Assembly: GCA_950022655.1 (NCBI GenBank)
Contig: OX465580.1
Coordinates: 45,320,028-45,384,027, forward strand
Direction: 5' to 3'
Source of the DNA: Alentia gelatinosa
Taxonomy: Eukaryota; Annelida; Polychaeta; Phyllodocida; Polynoidae
DNA length: 64,000 bases
In this document: piece after piece, positions 46,773 to 59,938 of the stretch
Layout: the number at the start of each line of letters is the position of its first letter
Position numbering within the stretch: position 1 is the stretch's first letter
Position numbers and translations under genes: made by a program
Notes under the pieces: generated by a model
Database searches by the model: none
The model's input: the letters and a program-made list of their open reading frames with translations, nothing else
What the model was told of the DNA's origin: nothing

Positions 46773-46780
46773 CTGTAAAA
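46773..46780 (-). other. Splice acceptor of the beta-helix gene
   Basis: The minus strand reads TTTTACAG|GT, and the coding frame is open from this point into the long ORF (QSSTPLPWDSRTSFP before the first Met). I could not identify the upstream exon with a signal peptide. Confidence 0.6.
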
Positions 46781-49275
46781 GGAAAGAAATGGGAAATTAA
46801 TTACATTATGAGTTATAGATTATCAAACAAACGATTGTACTCAGATCTTTAACTGTGGCACCATGGCGAATGGTCCATGTGTCACTAATAACAGTTTATT
46901 TTTTGTTACCAATCGCAATCAGGAAGACATGGTGTATAATTACAATTAGCAACAGTTCAGTACACAGAATCCCAATTAATCAGCGGCCAGAACTTAAACT
47001 TGAACTGCATTACGAGACAAGCGCGACCAGCGCTCTTTTCTCCGACCTTGTAACATCAAAGACGCTCTGTTTCTCTGGTTTGTAAATTGCCCCTTTCATC
47101 AGGACAGACATACTCGCTAAAACCCGCCACCTAAAAGGGGACACGATGTCAATAAGGAGAGACAACAAGCAACAGGTGAAACAAAAGCTGAAGGCTGCAG
47201 CACCGCATATAAAAGGTCAATGGCTTTGAAGAACGGTCCCAAAGAATGGAAGCCGCCATAGCAGCACTCGCAGACCCTCACCCGTCAACAAGTCAGTCAA
47301 CAACAAACGTTTACAGTATAATATATGATCTAAGGGGAATAGCGGTATTTTCACAAGTCGATGAAGTTTTCTTATCAGGAATATCAGGTGTATCGAACAA
47401 CGAGAATTGCGAATTCATTATTGGTTATTTCGATGTGAGACGAAAGATACAACTGCTGATTATAAATCTAGAATCCTTTAGAGAGAATGCCGGTGGTCGC
47501 GTCGTATGCGTAGTGCAGATAAAGTAAGATATATAATTAGAAGGACAAGCAGTTCTTAACCTGTTTACTAATCCCCGCATAAGAGAGTATATATACACTC
47601 CAGAATGAGTTAACGCCAAATGGACTTGGCGACACTTTGAAGCGTTTTTCTTTTTTTAAGAAATACACTTCTACCTCGTGAATTATTCCTTATCATCCCA
47701 ACACTATTGTTCTAAGTAGTATTCTATATAGCGGTGTTTTCTGGATGTACTAATCATATATGTTTTGCACTTCCCTCAACTAGTGGAAGATCTTTCTTCG
47801 CAAAGAACTCTGTTTTCCTTTGATAGATTGATAAAGAGATAAAAAACTTGATACTTAATACTTGATCGATTATTCTCTCTGCGTATGTTCTATACAGAAT
47901 AAAAAATATCTGCTTTGCTTTATTATTTGGTGTCTAGTGATTTACATACGCGCTACATATTTGTGTATTACCCATGGGCTATGAAGTCCCCATTAAAAAG
48001 ACATAGGGCCACAGAAACCCACTACCCATTGTTTAGTAATGGCCGTAAACCAGACCTATGGTTTACGGCTTCCAAACGGCTTTTATCAAATTTCTAGGAA
48101 TAGCAATTGATAATGACCATGGGTAAGAAATATACAACAATGTTTTTGGGCAAGCTCTGTAAACCACTTGGCGGTTCTTTTGTTATATTACTCGTCTTTT
48201 ACTACGCGTTGACCTCTCGTGGTTTACTACTGCCCGTCCAAAGAAGAGATCGATTATTGTTTATCTATACTGATGAGCTTTGTTTGACGTATGGATTATG
48301 TAGTTCCCCCTTTGCTGCAAAGACGGATGTGTATGCCCATTAGTTTATGTATTCATGAAAGGGCAGTTTTATGGTCATAATGGCTACGTTGGAATCGCAT
48401 ATATAATACATTTTAGCGACTATTAAAATAGATAACAGGAGACTATGTTCATAAATCTTTTCTAGGAGTGCCTGTTATGTATTTATTGCCAGTATTTCAA
48501 ATGTGCTTATTTCCATTTACCAAGTGGAGAGACCAATATCATTTAATATTAACGTATCCATCAGCATAATTGCAAAGGACGTTCATAACTTGCAACTGAA
48601 TTTGATCGTCCCATTTGTATTCTATGATTATGATCTTGGCACAAATGTTTATATCGACAGCTAGAATTGGCAGACTAACTTCACTAAAATTATATGCTTG
48701 TTTCATGACTCTTAAAAAATGCATTCCATAGGCCGATGTTAGAATAATCTGATTCAGTCTGGTCTAAATGCTAATGAAGTATTTATTCACAGTACAGTCG
48801 AACCAGATATACCTAGAGGTGGCATCCTCGCTACTTTCCCCAAGACCCCTGGGTAAGGGCCTTTCAATTCAATCCATACAGAATAACTTAATGGACGGAA
48901 AATAAATAATGACGTTAGATTGCCTCCCGAGTCCCCGGAGAGTCTCCCTTATAGCTGACGATAATGGGCAGGATAAAAGACTGATTATTTTATGTTCCAC
49001 GAGGTGTCTCTATTGTAACCCTCAGTCATCTTGACTGACAGTCGCTGAATAGTGACGCCATTGCGCACGTACACACAGAGAGGGGCCTGCTCAAGTTGTC
49101 TACCATGGCGGGTGTGATTAGTATATTTGGCTAATTATGAGCAGGGTCCCGGGGTAACTGATTTACTTAGACTAGATACTGCGGTCAGGCGAGGTGTGCT
49201 GAAGAGCTGATGTCCTTCTACAGGTCTGTATCGGAAAATCTGCTTCCGATTGTATACCATGGATAGAGGAGTTGG
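46781..49275. other. Non-coding; possible plus-strand TATA box and 93-aa frame near 47.2 kb
   Basis: A TATAAAAGG phrase at 47207-47215 lies about 30 nt before an ATG at 47246 that opens a 93-aa plus-strand frame ending at 47527 beside AAAGTAAGA, a donor-like site. No family is recognised. An 11-bp perfect hairpin (GCCGTAAACCA/TGGTTTACGGC) occurs at 48042-48069. A TACAGTCGAACC phrase near 48793 resembles ends of pogo/Tigger elements but no partner end was found. Confidence 0.35.
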
Positions 49276-49443
49276 GCAGATGTGATCATACGAATTAAAT
49301 AATATCTGATATAGATATCATTTGTAATAATTATACTTAGATTAGAGATATGAGATAATAAAAGTCCGGCCACCTAATGTTATGGTAGTATAAGGCCCGG
49401 CGTCCACTACGATAGCAATTACAATGCATAATGTTAAAAAAAA
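49276..49443. repeat. Duplicated LTR-like segment, copy A
   Basis: 168 bp nearly identical to 52965-53105, starting GCAGATGTGATCATACGAAT and ending in an 8-A run. It differs by one visible substitution and by an extra 27 bp containing TAAGGCCCGGCGTCCACTA, which matches the end of the Harbinger-type MITE at 59.9 kb. Confidence 0.9.
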
Positions 49444-49445
49444 TT

Positions 49446-51564
49446 ATTAAACAGAAAGGAGGCGAAGGAATAGCATTTCTATATATGAACTTTAATCAAA
49501 AGGGAAAACTGCCTTATAACATAAGCACGTAATCGATTAAGAATGATTTCGTATATATGTGGATATATGGTAAGCCCTACTACTTCCATGACTAATCCTT
49601 TCCCAAATTGTATTCATTATCAGAACCAAGGTTACGTCAATAATATGACATGTATCAAGGCTATCATGAAATAATTACAATGAAGGAAGCATCTTTGTAC
49701 GCCGAATCCTTTACAACGCCTAAGTTTCACATCAAAAGATTGTTTTTGTACGGTTGCGAGATATGCTTTGTCATCAGGACTAATAACCAGGAGGTCGGCG
49801 GTAATGCGGAACAGATGAGTTCCAGTAACAAAAGATGCTCCGGTCACAGGGCCTCTCCGGTCACGTCCCCCACCAGTCACGTGCGTGGGAGGAGGATTTT
49901 AAACAAGCTTCCCTACACTTGGCCACTCTCTCCCGAACCACCAGCTAACTCCGACACCCTCCATTCAACCAATTCATGTATTCATAATTACTCCTGAATT
50001 TCTCTTGTTATTTTCTACACTAAAATGTAACCCAATACATCTACCCATTGTAAACTCTTCGGTGTTAGTCATTATAAGATACGGATTACGGAATCGTAGA
50101 AAGTAATACGACTGACATTGCTCGCGTGCACCACAATTTGGAATGCGCAATAAGAAGACAGGTCAGGCAATTATGGCAGTTGAGGGGGTGAGGTCAGAAA
50201 GACCAGAACCAGATCAAAGCCAAGGGCACAGTAGGTGAGTCTGGACAGATGCCGTCGGGATAGGGTGTCAGAGAAGGGCAGGTCTGAGAGCCTAGATGGG
50301 GTCGGGGTTGAGCAGATTGTGTGTACGTGTCTCAATGATCATGCAAACAACGATAAGGGATGATTGTATAAAATTAATAAGTTTGTTCTATATGGATGCA
50401 GCCGAACTTCAGACCTTTTTATCGCGGACGATTTGCGTGAGAGCGCATGAGACCGAGAGAAAATTCTGAATTACACAAACTTCAGACCTCACTTTTCCTG
50501 ACTTGCTCCTCTTTTCCTGCCTTTCAGCTAAATACAGCTTATATCATTTCTGCCATCCCCTTTAAGATGGCTTTCAAAAATTCTCACTTGAGGTCTATTC
50601 CATACGCAACGATATGATATAAGTAGGGATATTGGCTGCCTGCAAGTCCAGTTCCGGAATCTCCCAGTAGGTTTGTGTCCTATACCGATGAACCATACCC
50701 ACAGGCATCAGCAACAGTAATCAGGTTCACACGCTTTTAGGACGCATTTCATTTGCAGTATTGCTTCGTTCTCTAGTTTCTCTAAGTGCTGCATCTGAAA
50801 GAGCAACCACCGGAACCCACACGCTATCGCATTTGCTCCGCTCCTCAGTCAGCAAATTGAATAGAACAAGACACCAAGGATAAGGAGAGGAAGAGAGCGT
50901 TGCCCATAGGAAACTGCAATCTCGCCTAAAGCATACGTTTACTTACCGCTTTGGAAAAGAAACTTTCTCTGTGAGCTTCTGCAATTCCATTAGGGTGCAG
51001 CGGAACACCGTAGTCTAACTCGATAAGCGTAGAAGAGGTATCGGTTTCATACCTGAAGAAAGTGTGTCTCATGGAACTGCCATTCTCGTGTTTCGTTGAA
51101 GAGTAGGTATGTGACTATTGCATATGATTAGTTTCAATAACATCGCCTTCATATAGATGTTCTTTTGCCACTTTTGAATGCGCACAGCACTGGTGTTATA
51201 CTTCAAATCATTTTAACCATAATCACCTTACCCCAAAACCAACTACATGAAAACATTGCCCTTGGAAATCAGCTAAATGCTGGCGAGGAAAAGCAGGATA
51301 ATTTCTCTATACATCCTAGTATAAACGTGAATAAATCATGAATATTTCCGCCTAGGACATTTCCCGCTAAAGGAGACCACCCTGCCAGAAGTTTTCAAAA
51401 GATCTTAACGATAGCTGACCAGTACATGTGGTTAATAATATTTTTCTGTCATTCATCGTAAATTGTAAGAATGAGAGTCATTTAACTAAATCCCACATAT
51501 CAGAAGTCTTATTTCAGAAACATAAATTTCCGTATAAATAGTACAATACGATATGCCACTTTCT
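49446..51564. other. No gene recognised
   Basis: Short overlapping frames at 49632-49997 share a GGCCTCTCCGGTCACG-type phrase but have no domain. The rest is unremarkable. Confidence 0.4.
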
Positions 51565-51940
51565 TTAACCCTTTCAGGGCGAAAATGCCTGCAGGCATTA
51601 TGTACATGGGGGGCGAAAATGCCTACAGGCATTATGTACACAGGGGGCGAGAATGCCTACAGGCATTCATGATATATTCAGGCATTTTCCAATAAGTAAA
51701 AAACAAATCTAAAGAGTTTGTGTAAAATGTGGAAAGATATGTATGGAAATCAAGATATTTTGTATACTGTTTCAAAAAAATTTGAACTATGACAAAAAAG
51801 AAGCATTCTAGGTCACATGACAAGTGAAACTTTCCTGAATGCCTCAAGGCATTCTCGCCCCCCCAGAGACATACAACCAGGGGCATCCTCGCCCCTGTAG
51901 CCACTGGTACCCACCAACCTGCTCGCCTGGAAAGGGTTAA
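51565..51940. mobile_element. piggyBac-type MITE with TTAA duplication
   Basis: TTAA at 51565-51568 and 51937-51940 flank a 368-bp element whose ends CCCTTTCAGGGCGA and CCCTTTCCAGGCGA (complement of the right end) match at 12 of 14 positions. Just inside the left end are three AATGCCTxCAGGCATT palindromes at 51584, 51618 and 51652 (34-bp period), with a fourth, AATGCCTCAAGGCATT, near the right end. Layout parallels the right end of the 6.1-kb piggyBac, though terminal bases differ. No coding. Confidence 0.9.
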
Positions 51941-52964
51941 ATGTTGTTGTCAGCCTAGTTATTAGGCCTATTGTGTCCTAAACAACACATTCCTACTAAT
52001 AGTTTGGAAGTAATTTGGAAAAAGTCTAAAAGGAAGTCTAGAAAAGCTTTTAGCAGTCAGCAACAACAACGCAGAAACCTTATCGCATTGATGTTCCTAT
52101 GAAGAGCGTTTAAAAGCGGGAATATGCCTCTGGGAGAAATACCCTTGGGCGATAAACGCCAGGGGAGAGATCTCTTGTGGATTGGCCGCAGACCAACACA
52201 TTGAGTTTCATACGAAACCTACAACTCCTCCAAATGCTACCTAAATATACAATTCCCGGATACAACGTCAAAGATTACACCAATCTATCTTAAACTTCAA
52301 GCACATGAAGGGAATATATGTGAATCATGAAATTTATTTGAAGTATAGATTGATACCTCTTTAAACAGATTATGTTGAGTTAAATTCACATTAAAGGTTT
52401 CAGAATTCTAGATTTTATTTTGTCCCGTTTCAACAGATCCATTATGCCCCATTACTGTCATATACGTTGTTGAGTCACATACAGATCCAACCTTTTGTAA
52501 AAGCAATGGGGGAAACACAGCTGTTCGGGATTCATTTGCCTCGTACAAAAACACATACACACAAAGACCGCTGATGCCAGTTAAGGCTAAATCAATAAAT
52601 ACTTTTAAGGAATTCCCCAGGGTTCTCAAAGAGTCTGCGAGTGGAGCAGGTGGCAGCGGTAGATAGCAGTCCAACACTCATACGTGTATTTAGGATCAAC
52701 AGTAGTTGGGGTATCAATGTGTCCATCTTGGAGAAGTCTGTCCAAGATGAAGGCTCCTTGGACGTGCCGAGGGTATGGCTCAGCATATATCTACCGTCAA
52801 CAGATTTACTCGTCTTTCTGGTACAGTAGAACTCTCTTCGATTAATTCCTAAAAGCACATATTACATTCAGCTTTATACTGTGCAATGCAATTCTTCTTT
52901 TACCTGATGCATGGACGTCTTCCATCAAAGCTACACTTCGGTAGCAAACATTGAGTAGTGAGAC
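51941..52964. other. No gene recognised; pogo/Tigger-like end phrase
   Basis: TACAGTAGAACTCTCTTCGA near 52822 resembles pogo/Tigger inverted ends (TA then CAGT). No second end was found nearby. Confidence 0.35.
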
Positions 52965-53105
52965 GCAGATGTGATCATACGAATTAAATAATATCTGTTA
53001 TAGATATCATTTGTAATAATTATACTTAGATTAGAGATATGAGATAATAAAAGTCCGGCCACCTAATGTTACGATAGCAATTACAATGCATAATGTTAAA
53101 AAAAA
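52965..53105. repeat. Duplicated LTR-like segment, copy B
   Basis: Copy of 49276-49443 lacking its 27-bp insert. It is followed by AATAAAGTCCTGTTTTACTG near 53212 and, about 35 nt on, TGGCGCGGGACA. These could be the poly(A) signal, U5 and primer-binding site of an LTR retroelement starting TGTGATCATACG. No polyprotein coding follows, so this is at most a solo or truncated LTR. Confidence 0.6.
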
Positions 53106-53106
53106 T

Positions 53107-56100
53107 CCACAATCGGGAATACCTTTATCTTACACAAACAACTAGACTAGGAACACCGTAATTATGTTTAGGTATATGGTAAGGCCGAGCTGAGCCTAGT
53201 TCACTGAATCAATAAAGTCCTGTTTTACTGTAAGGTTCTCTCCTGTCATACTGTGGCGCGGGACACATTTTATATTAGTATAAGTCACTATGCCACTTCC
53301 ACTGTTACTGATAGTTCCCCCAGCCTCAATTTATACTGGTCCAAGTCCCTTTGGATCGAGGCGGTGAGCTGAAGACAAAGAAATAAATCAGAAAGGCCCT
53401 TTTTCTATTTCTGTTTTGAAGTAACTTAACATAATTTTATAATTCAAAATAGATGCTGATCGTAATAGGAGCAATATTCGAGCCCTGATTCAAATTGATG
53501 GATCACACTGCGAGTTCGATATTTTTGACCGGAAGCAAACTCCGAGCACTCTCATACAGCAATTGGGTGACAATACAAGAAGACCGAACTGCACGACCAG
53601 TGATACGACTCTGTCTGGCAGCTCTGATATCCCGTCATCCTACTTGGAATGTCCAGAATACCACGCAGTACTTTAGACAAAGACATGGATCAGAAGTAGA
53701 AAATGGAATGCCTGAATATTGCCCGCTCACACAAGTAGAGCGCCTTCTATTGCTTCGTATAAAAGTCATGTATGCATCCAAAGGGCAAAGTACCGCACAC
53801 CAAAGATCCATCAGGAAGCAGCTTCTAGTGATCAGTGCTCGGCTACCGCCTAGCGGACATCGGAAGAGCTATCGCTTGGTCTCACCAGACAGAATAGTGT
53901 CACGCTATATGTCACCAGCCGGTGCTCAATGCTTACCCTTTTTGGAACCTTTTTGATTGATGGATTCCCGCATAGGCGAAGAGGTTCAGAGTCGCTCTAG
54001 GCTAGAATAGTTTTCAACTCGCAGTGCGGGTATTTGATTTATACGGGATGCAGCCAGACGTTCGCAATCGGTAGGGGTCTCATTTACCCGCTCGTTGGTT
54101 TCGTGCCCACGCCTATACGGAAGCAATCACTGAGAGTAGATGCAGCGGACGCTACCACTCCCTGCCCCTCCCCGTCCAATTGATCCACACTTGAGCAGTT
54201 CCGGGCAGTTCCGAGCAGCTCCTTCTGGTGCTGTTCTGTGCGAATAGAGGGCACTGAGTGGACCCTGCCGGTGGGCATACGACTCTTTTGTGACGCCCAG
54301 TGTGGCAAATGATGTGAGCATGCCCTACCCATAACATAAATGCCGAAGACGTACTGCCAAAATCGAAGCGATGAGATGTAGCTGAAGGACTTTGCCCTCA
54401 CTCTGACAATGAGGCATGGTAAAGTATAAGTCCGTCTATGATTAAATGTCTAGGGATGCTGCGATACCATAAATATAGACTTTGCCCCCTTTGGTTGCTG
54501 GTTATTCTTGTTGGGCTATTTAAGATGTTATCACTTTCACCATTAAAGATATACATCACTATTCTGGCAAGCAATTGAATCGTCTAATCCTCTTTGAAAT
54601 AAACCTCATCCTTTTTTTAATCAGACAGAAACCAGACGAAATTGTTATGCTGTGAAAGAGGCAATTCTAGTTTTAGGACGATAGAGCAAAACAGTAACGT
54701 ACAGACTTTCTGGTGTTCGTATATATTTGTCCAACACAAAAACACATACATATTATCAATTGAACGGAAAAACAATTCTTTCCTAACTGTCCATCTCTAT
54801 GAGATAAATTCTGCAGCCTCTTCTCTATACTTTTCTTTTACAAACATGCTCCGTCTCACTATTGATTTGTTAAGCACACTTATCACCTGACACCTGTGGC
54901 GCCGCTTACAATAGCGCATTAAGAAAACTGTCATAAACGCACCACAAACGTCAGCAACTTTACATCCCACAGTTTGTGTAAAGACTACTATACGTATTGA
55001 CAAGAGAGAGAGCTAACGTAATAAATATGTGCACGTGCCACATCTACATAGACAACACCATCAATGAATTACTCATCTGCATTGTGGAAATCAGCAAACT
55101 TGTGCCTGAATTTATCATCATGTTGAAATGCCGTGGTATTCTTCGATAAATACGATATTGCCTGAAGATTCCATTAAGGAAACAAGCTATGGAAGCTAAC
55201 GACAAACAATCGAGCTACCAACAGCACTAGATCAAATTAACTACTTTAAATTTTTAATAAGATGTATTTTGAGAACCGTCTTTTCATTGAATATGGGTTT
55301 GGGAGTTTGAATTTAATGATTGGTTACTCATGGCCTTTAATCAGGGGTAGTCATTTTCCCCCTGGTGTCTCCTCATCGCTCTACGCACCACATGTGCCCC
55401 CTTTCTCACACCCTAGCGTCTGGCTCGCGCACTACCCACGAGCGCTTCCTGTGTACCGCCATCTTTCTCCTTCTCCAGTCATCTCTCACACGGTACTCAC
55501 GTACTCAGTTCTTACCCACCAACTCACACCTCACTTTCTACTTCGCCTACCTTCGTAGGGCTATTATTTCAGATTTGATTTTATTATCTTATTATAATTG
55601 ACTTCACAACCCCACTTGTCAATTATTCCATCTTATTAATTATTCATATTGATAAAACCTTATTGATAAGTCGTAATCGATAAGGGCATATTGACTGAAG
55701 TCACGTTCTTCTGAAACCAATGTCATGTATTTGCTCTTACGATATCTTTAGTATGATCTTAATAGACATTGAGAGTACAGATGACATCACACTATACTGC
55801 ATTTCATGACAGTAATTATAACCGATGCGGTGTTCCGAATGTATCTTTCTTTTTAACGTCTGTGTAACACTTTTTTGTGATCAACGTTCTCTCTTTATTT
55901 TTTATTTATATACAAACCATTATGTTAATAAGTCATTCATTTCTGTGAATGGAAAATAATATAATCAAAATTACATATACTATCTCACATATGTCATGGA
56001 TCGTCGTCAAATGGACTGGGACAGGGGTCAAAAATAAATTTATGAGTATGGCCTAAACCTTTTGTGTGTGATTAGTGCATAGGGTGGGGTATATGTTGGA

Positions 56101-56168
56101 TATATGAGGGTAGGTTAAATACCCATAGTAAATATATACTAGAGGACCAAAGTTTGGTTGCTATACAG
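53107..56168. other. No supported gene
   Basis: A 153-aa plus-strand frame (53495-53956) in a locally GC-richer patch is the longest here. It has no recognisable domain, signal or splice context. Pyrimidine-rich sequence near 55350-55560 gives spurious frames. Confidence 0.4.
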
Positions 56169-56169
56169 T

Positions 56170-56708
56170 GTGGAAACGATTGACTCCCTTTTTCTGTACA
56201 CTGCATTCACACTGTTACCAAGCCCCCTCCCCATTCCTTTAAGATAGAAATTTGTTTAGGATTATGATACAAAATAGTATTTAGGTCTACCATAAGAGAT
56301 ATAAGCTTTATAGGAAAAATCAGCTAGGGAGTCAATCGTTTCCACAGGGAGTCAATCGTTTCCACATTCCCAGATATAGATTCATAACTATGTACAGGGA
56401 AGGAGTACAAGAAAGATGGTACCATGTGAAGTTACCTTGATATAAGGGGGTATTTATATGAAATGGACAATAGTTAAATATAACATACATGTTAGCAATC
56501 ACTGTAGGGTGGGAGTCAATCGTTTCCACACAAAAACTACACAAAACAAGAAAATGTGCCCCCACTGCCATAATAATATAGTTAGATATAAATTTGTTTC
56601 ATATACAAATAGGTACATGTTAAGGCTTACCAGGACATATTTTATTCCTGTCTGTGGTGTATGTAGATATTGGGAGGGTTCCTTCTTTAGGGAGTCAATC
56701 GTTTCCAC
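56170..56708. repeat. Spaced 19-bp motif GGGAGTCAATCGTTTCCAC, five copies
   Basis: The motif occurs inverted at 56170-56188 and forward at 56327-56345, 56347-56365 (20 bp apart), 56511-56529 and 56690-56708. Apart from the tandem pair, spacing is 157-179 bp. The motif is essentially invariant, while the sequence between copies is only faintly alike. Confidence 0.9.
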
Positions 56709-58612
56709 ACTAAAACTACACATGTACATTTTGCCTTGTAGAGAGTATACTATCCTGCCCCAAAATTTGTAAATCGTCTGAAAAAATTCCTTAACCTATG
56801 GGGACCCAGTTAAGAAAAATAATTGTCAAAATTATTATATTTTTCTACTAATGCTGACTGTTGCAATTATGGTACATTCATTCTGTCATGAAAAAACACC
56901 CTGTTTTGGGTAGTTTGGGCCCTATAGCTCTGTTATTTATGATCCCACATAGGCAAAACTATGGTTCCCCAGTGAGGTCTGACTGAGCCTGACCAGAATA
57001 CGAAATAAAATCATAGATCTCCATTAGACTGAGCATTTTATTGAATTGGGAAGCAATAATGGTCATTTGACGACGATCCGTGACATCTGGCCATTATATA
57101 CAATGTAACAAGTGGAACAGGAAAATAAACCGGAGAATCTTCATTAAACTATGTGCAGAAGGTGTGATCAGAGAGAAACAGACGTACATCCTAATACGGG
57201 AGAGCCAAATCTGTTACGGTCACTCGTGCTCTTGGGGATTAATCTCCTGAGCTGAGGGTAAAAGATGCATCAAAGAAAATTGGTTCAGTAATTGGATAAA
57301 ATGCCTTTGCTCTATACTGATGTAGAGGACAAATTTTCTTGATAACACCATACCATTTTTAGAAATTTCTACATTAGAATATGGCACATTAGCAAATTAT
57401 GGTATAAGGGTTCTGAAAAAATATCTATTCCTCAAAAACAAAATATATTTATTAGGTTTCATAGGAAAAATAGGATACGCACAAAATGATTAGTCTCATG
57501 CGTATGGTGCGTGACCACAAGGCACCATCCGTTCAGGCCAGATTGTACTTATGGGATCATCTCTCGTAGTATCAGGAGGTCGAGGAACAAAGCCTGGTTT
57601 GTTTTATTTATTGCCTGTAACTATCCTCATACCGCCATGATAAACCAGCTTCAGAATGAGGCGTGTGGCTTTATTCAAGAGGCTTGACCGCAGTCGCACT
57701 TTCCCGGCATTGCTCATTCGTACCATTTGTCACATGAGAAACCTTCTCCAAACGGAGTAACCCTACACAGTATTCCTTAATCAATGCCCAGAAAAGGGAA
57801 GGACAGGTTCAGCTATATATACAGAAAAATCCCGATGGGTCCCTCGTTATGGCACGTTGGATTTTTTGACCCTGTTGTGTTTATACCATACTACGCCAAC
57901 CACAAGGCTGAGCTATGGCCTGCATCCATTTTCATCTGGAGACTAAATGAATGTATTCGCATAGCGTACCAGATAAGCAGCCGCGATATAACAATTCATC
58001 TTCCCTTTCATACGCACTCCCCGGCTGTATGCATGAGTGCGCGGTAATGTTGTAGACCTTTAAGGCATTGTCATTAATAAATTATATGTGACTGGGGATG
58101 TTGTGGTGTAGGCTAGGGCACGAACTGTATATATTTAGGCATACATTTAGGGCGCCCGAAGGCTCGCTGAAGCACTGATGTGCCTAGCGAAAAGATGATT
58201 GCGAAGACTGGCTGGGAAAATTACATATTTATTATACATTAGACATTCTACAGGATGTTACAGTGTATGTAAAATTGAGTAGTGTGTCTATATACGTGTA
58301 ATGATAAATGGGGGATAAATATTTTTAAGCCATTGATTTAATACTCCTATAAGATTTGGTACGTTTCATCAAAATGTTTTTATAAGAGATGCATGATGGT
58401 AACAATTTAAATGAAGGTGTTGGATGGGTGGTTTAAAAGACGCAAATGGCCTTGTACGGGTGAGACTGGTAAAGTGGGTTTGGAGCGGGCAGAAGTGAGT
58501 AATATGTGGGACGGGGGTGATAGGTGGTGTTGCGTTAAGTGAAATGGCGTGGGAAATTAATGCGAGGTGTCAGCAGTGGGTGAGCCTGAGCCCAGAAGGA
58601 CCTCCTATTTAA
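56709..58612. other. No gene recognised
   Basis: An 87-aa plus-strand frame at 57784-58047 has no recognisable family. The rest is AT-rich. Confidence 0.4.
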
Positions 58613-58614
58613 CC

Positions 58615-58693
<79 letters not shown>

Positions 58694-58754
58694 GTATTAT
58701 AAATAAACACACATTTATATATTTTAATATATATATATATACTTATTATATATC

Positions 58755-58817
<63 letters not shown>

Positions 58818-58830
58818 TTATATAAAGGAT
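58613..58830. repeat. AT microsatellite cluster
   Basis: A long AT run at about 58616-58688, then interrupted AT blocks to about 58825. Tyr/Ile-rich open frames over it are artefacts. Confidence 0.97.
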
Positions 58831-59938
58831 ACTAGCTACACTTACTGTAGATGTAAACGATTGTACTTTTCCATACATGCCTGAGCTTTTGGCGAAGAGG
58901 AATGGTAAATTGAGGATCAACATCCCGACAATTTGACGCTGCGTATCACTTGAATCTGATATATCGATTTACAATCGATTCTTCTATAAGGCGCAGGAAG
59001 TGTGCACGTGATCTGGGACAGGGAATCGGGTGCAGCGTAATCCTATCATCAGAACTATCGTACCCCAAAAAAACGATCCATGAACACACAAACCATTTGG
59101 AAATATCCCTATAATATGTTCCACTTTTCAGTAGGCTCTGTCAATTCGAACCGCAAACTCTCCAACATCATTGCTATTATCGGTATTAGGTAAATGTATT
59201 GGCACAATTACTTTTTCCTATTTGGTATATTGGGTCGTCGGGGAAACCAATAGATAAATCGCGAAAATAGGCAAAATGGTTACTGATCCCCGTTGAGGGT
59301 TAACCCTCCTTGTGATCACAAACATCAACTATAGGAAGAAAGAGTGCTCAGGGGATTTTTTATTGCTGTGTCTCTATCTTCGGTCCAGCGAAAGGAGTGA
59401 TTTTGATATCTCCCTCCCCAAAAGACATTCCTTACCGGTGTCTAGGGATCAAGCTCTGAGCAAGGGTAGATTTGCAAGTACCATACATTACAGAAATCTA
59501 GTATCCCTTAACTCTATCTGAGACACATCAGGTACAAAAATCAGACACATAAACAACATTCATAAACCTAAACCTAAATCGCATGATCCAATTCTTTTTG
59601 TTCGGTTTTATGGGTCATGATAATGTATTCCATATCGTATGGATAGTACCAATTGGAGATAATTAGAAAGTATATGGTAATTCGGACGATAGTATATACC
59701 ACCGCAACTATCGGAGTATCTGACACATGATGTCATCACCGACCAGCAACCAGCTCGCTAATAGCCATTAATAGTTACCATATATGTCAACCAAGAAAAT
59801 GAAATGTTATTTCATCTCCAATACAATTGTTCTTGAGTTGCGTGTTCAAGTGTCTATTTTTCCATTTTGATAAATAAATGTTAAATCGATGATAAATAAT
59901 TGCATAAATGCATCTCTTACAAATTGGAATGTTCTCAC
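58831..59938. other. No gene recognised
   Basis: No domain, RNA gene or repeat that I can support. Confidence 0.4.

Noticed and set aside
47150..47208. Signal-peptide-like minus-strand frame (MRCCSLQLLFHLLLVV) upstream of the beta-helix exon
   Set aside because: It is attractive as a missing first exon, but no good donor occurs before its stop and the possible ones are in the wrong phase for the acceptor at 46773.
53495..53956. 153-aa plus-strand frame
   Set aside because: It is longer than most chance frames but has no recognisable motif, signal peptide or splice sites. Kept only as a note.
58567..58923. Ile/Tyr-repeat frames on both strands
   Set aside because: They are translations of an AT microsatellite.
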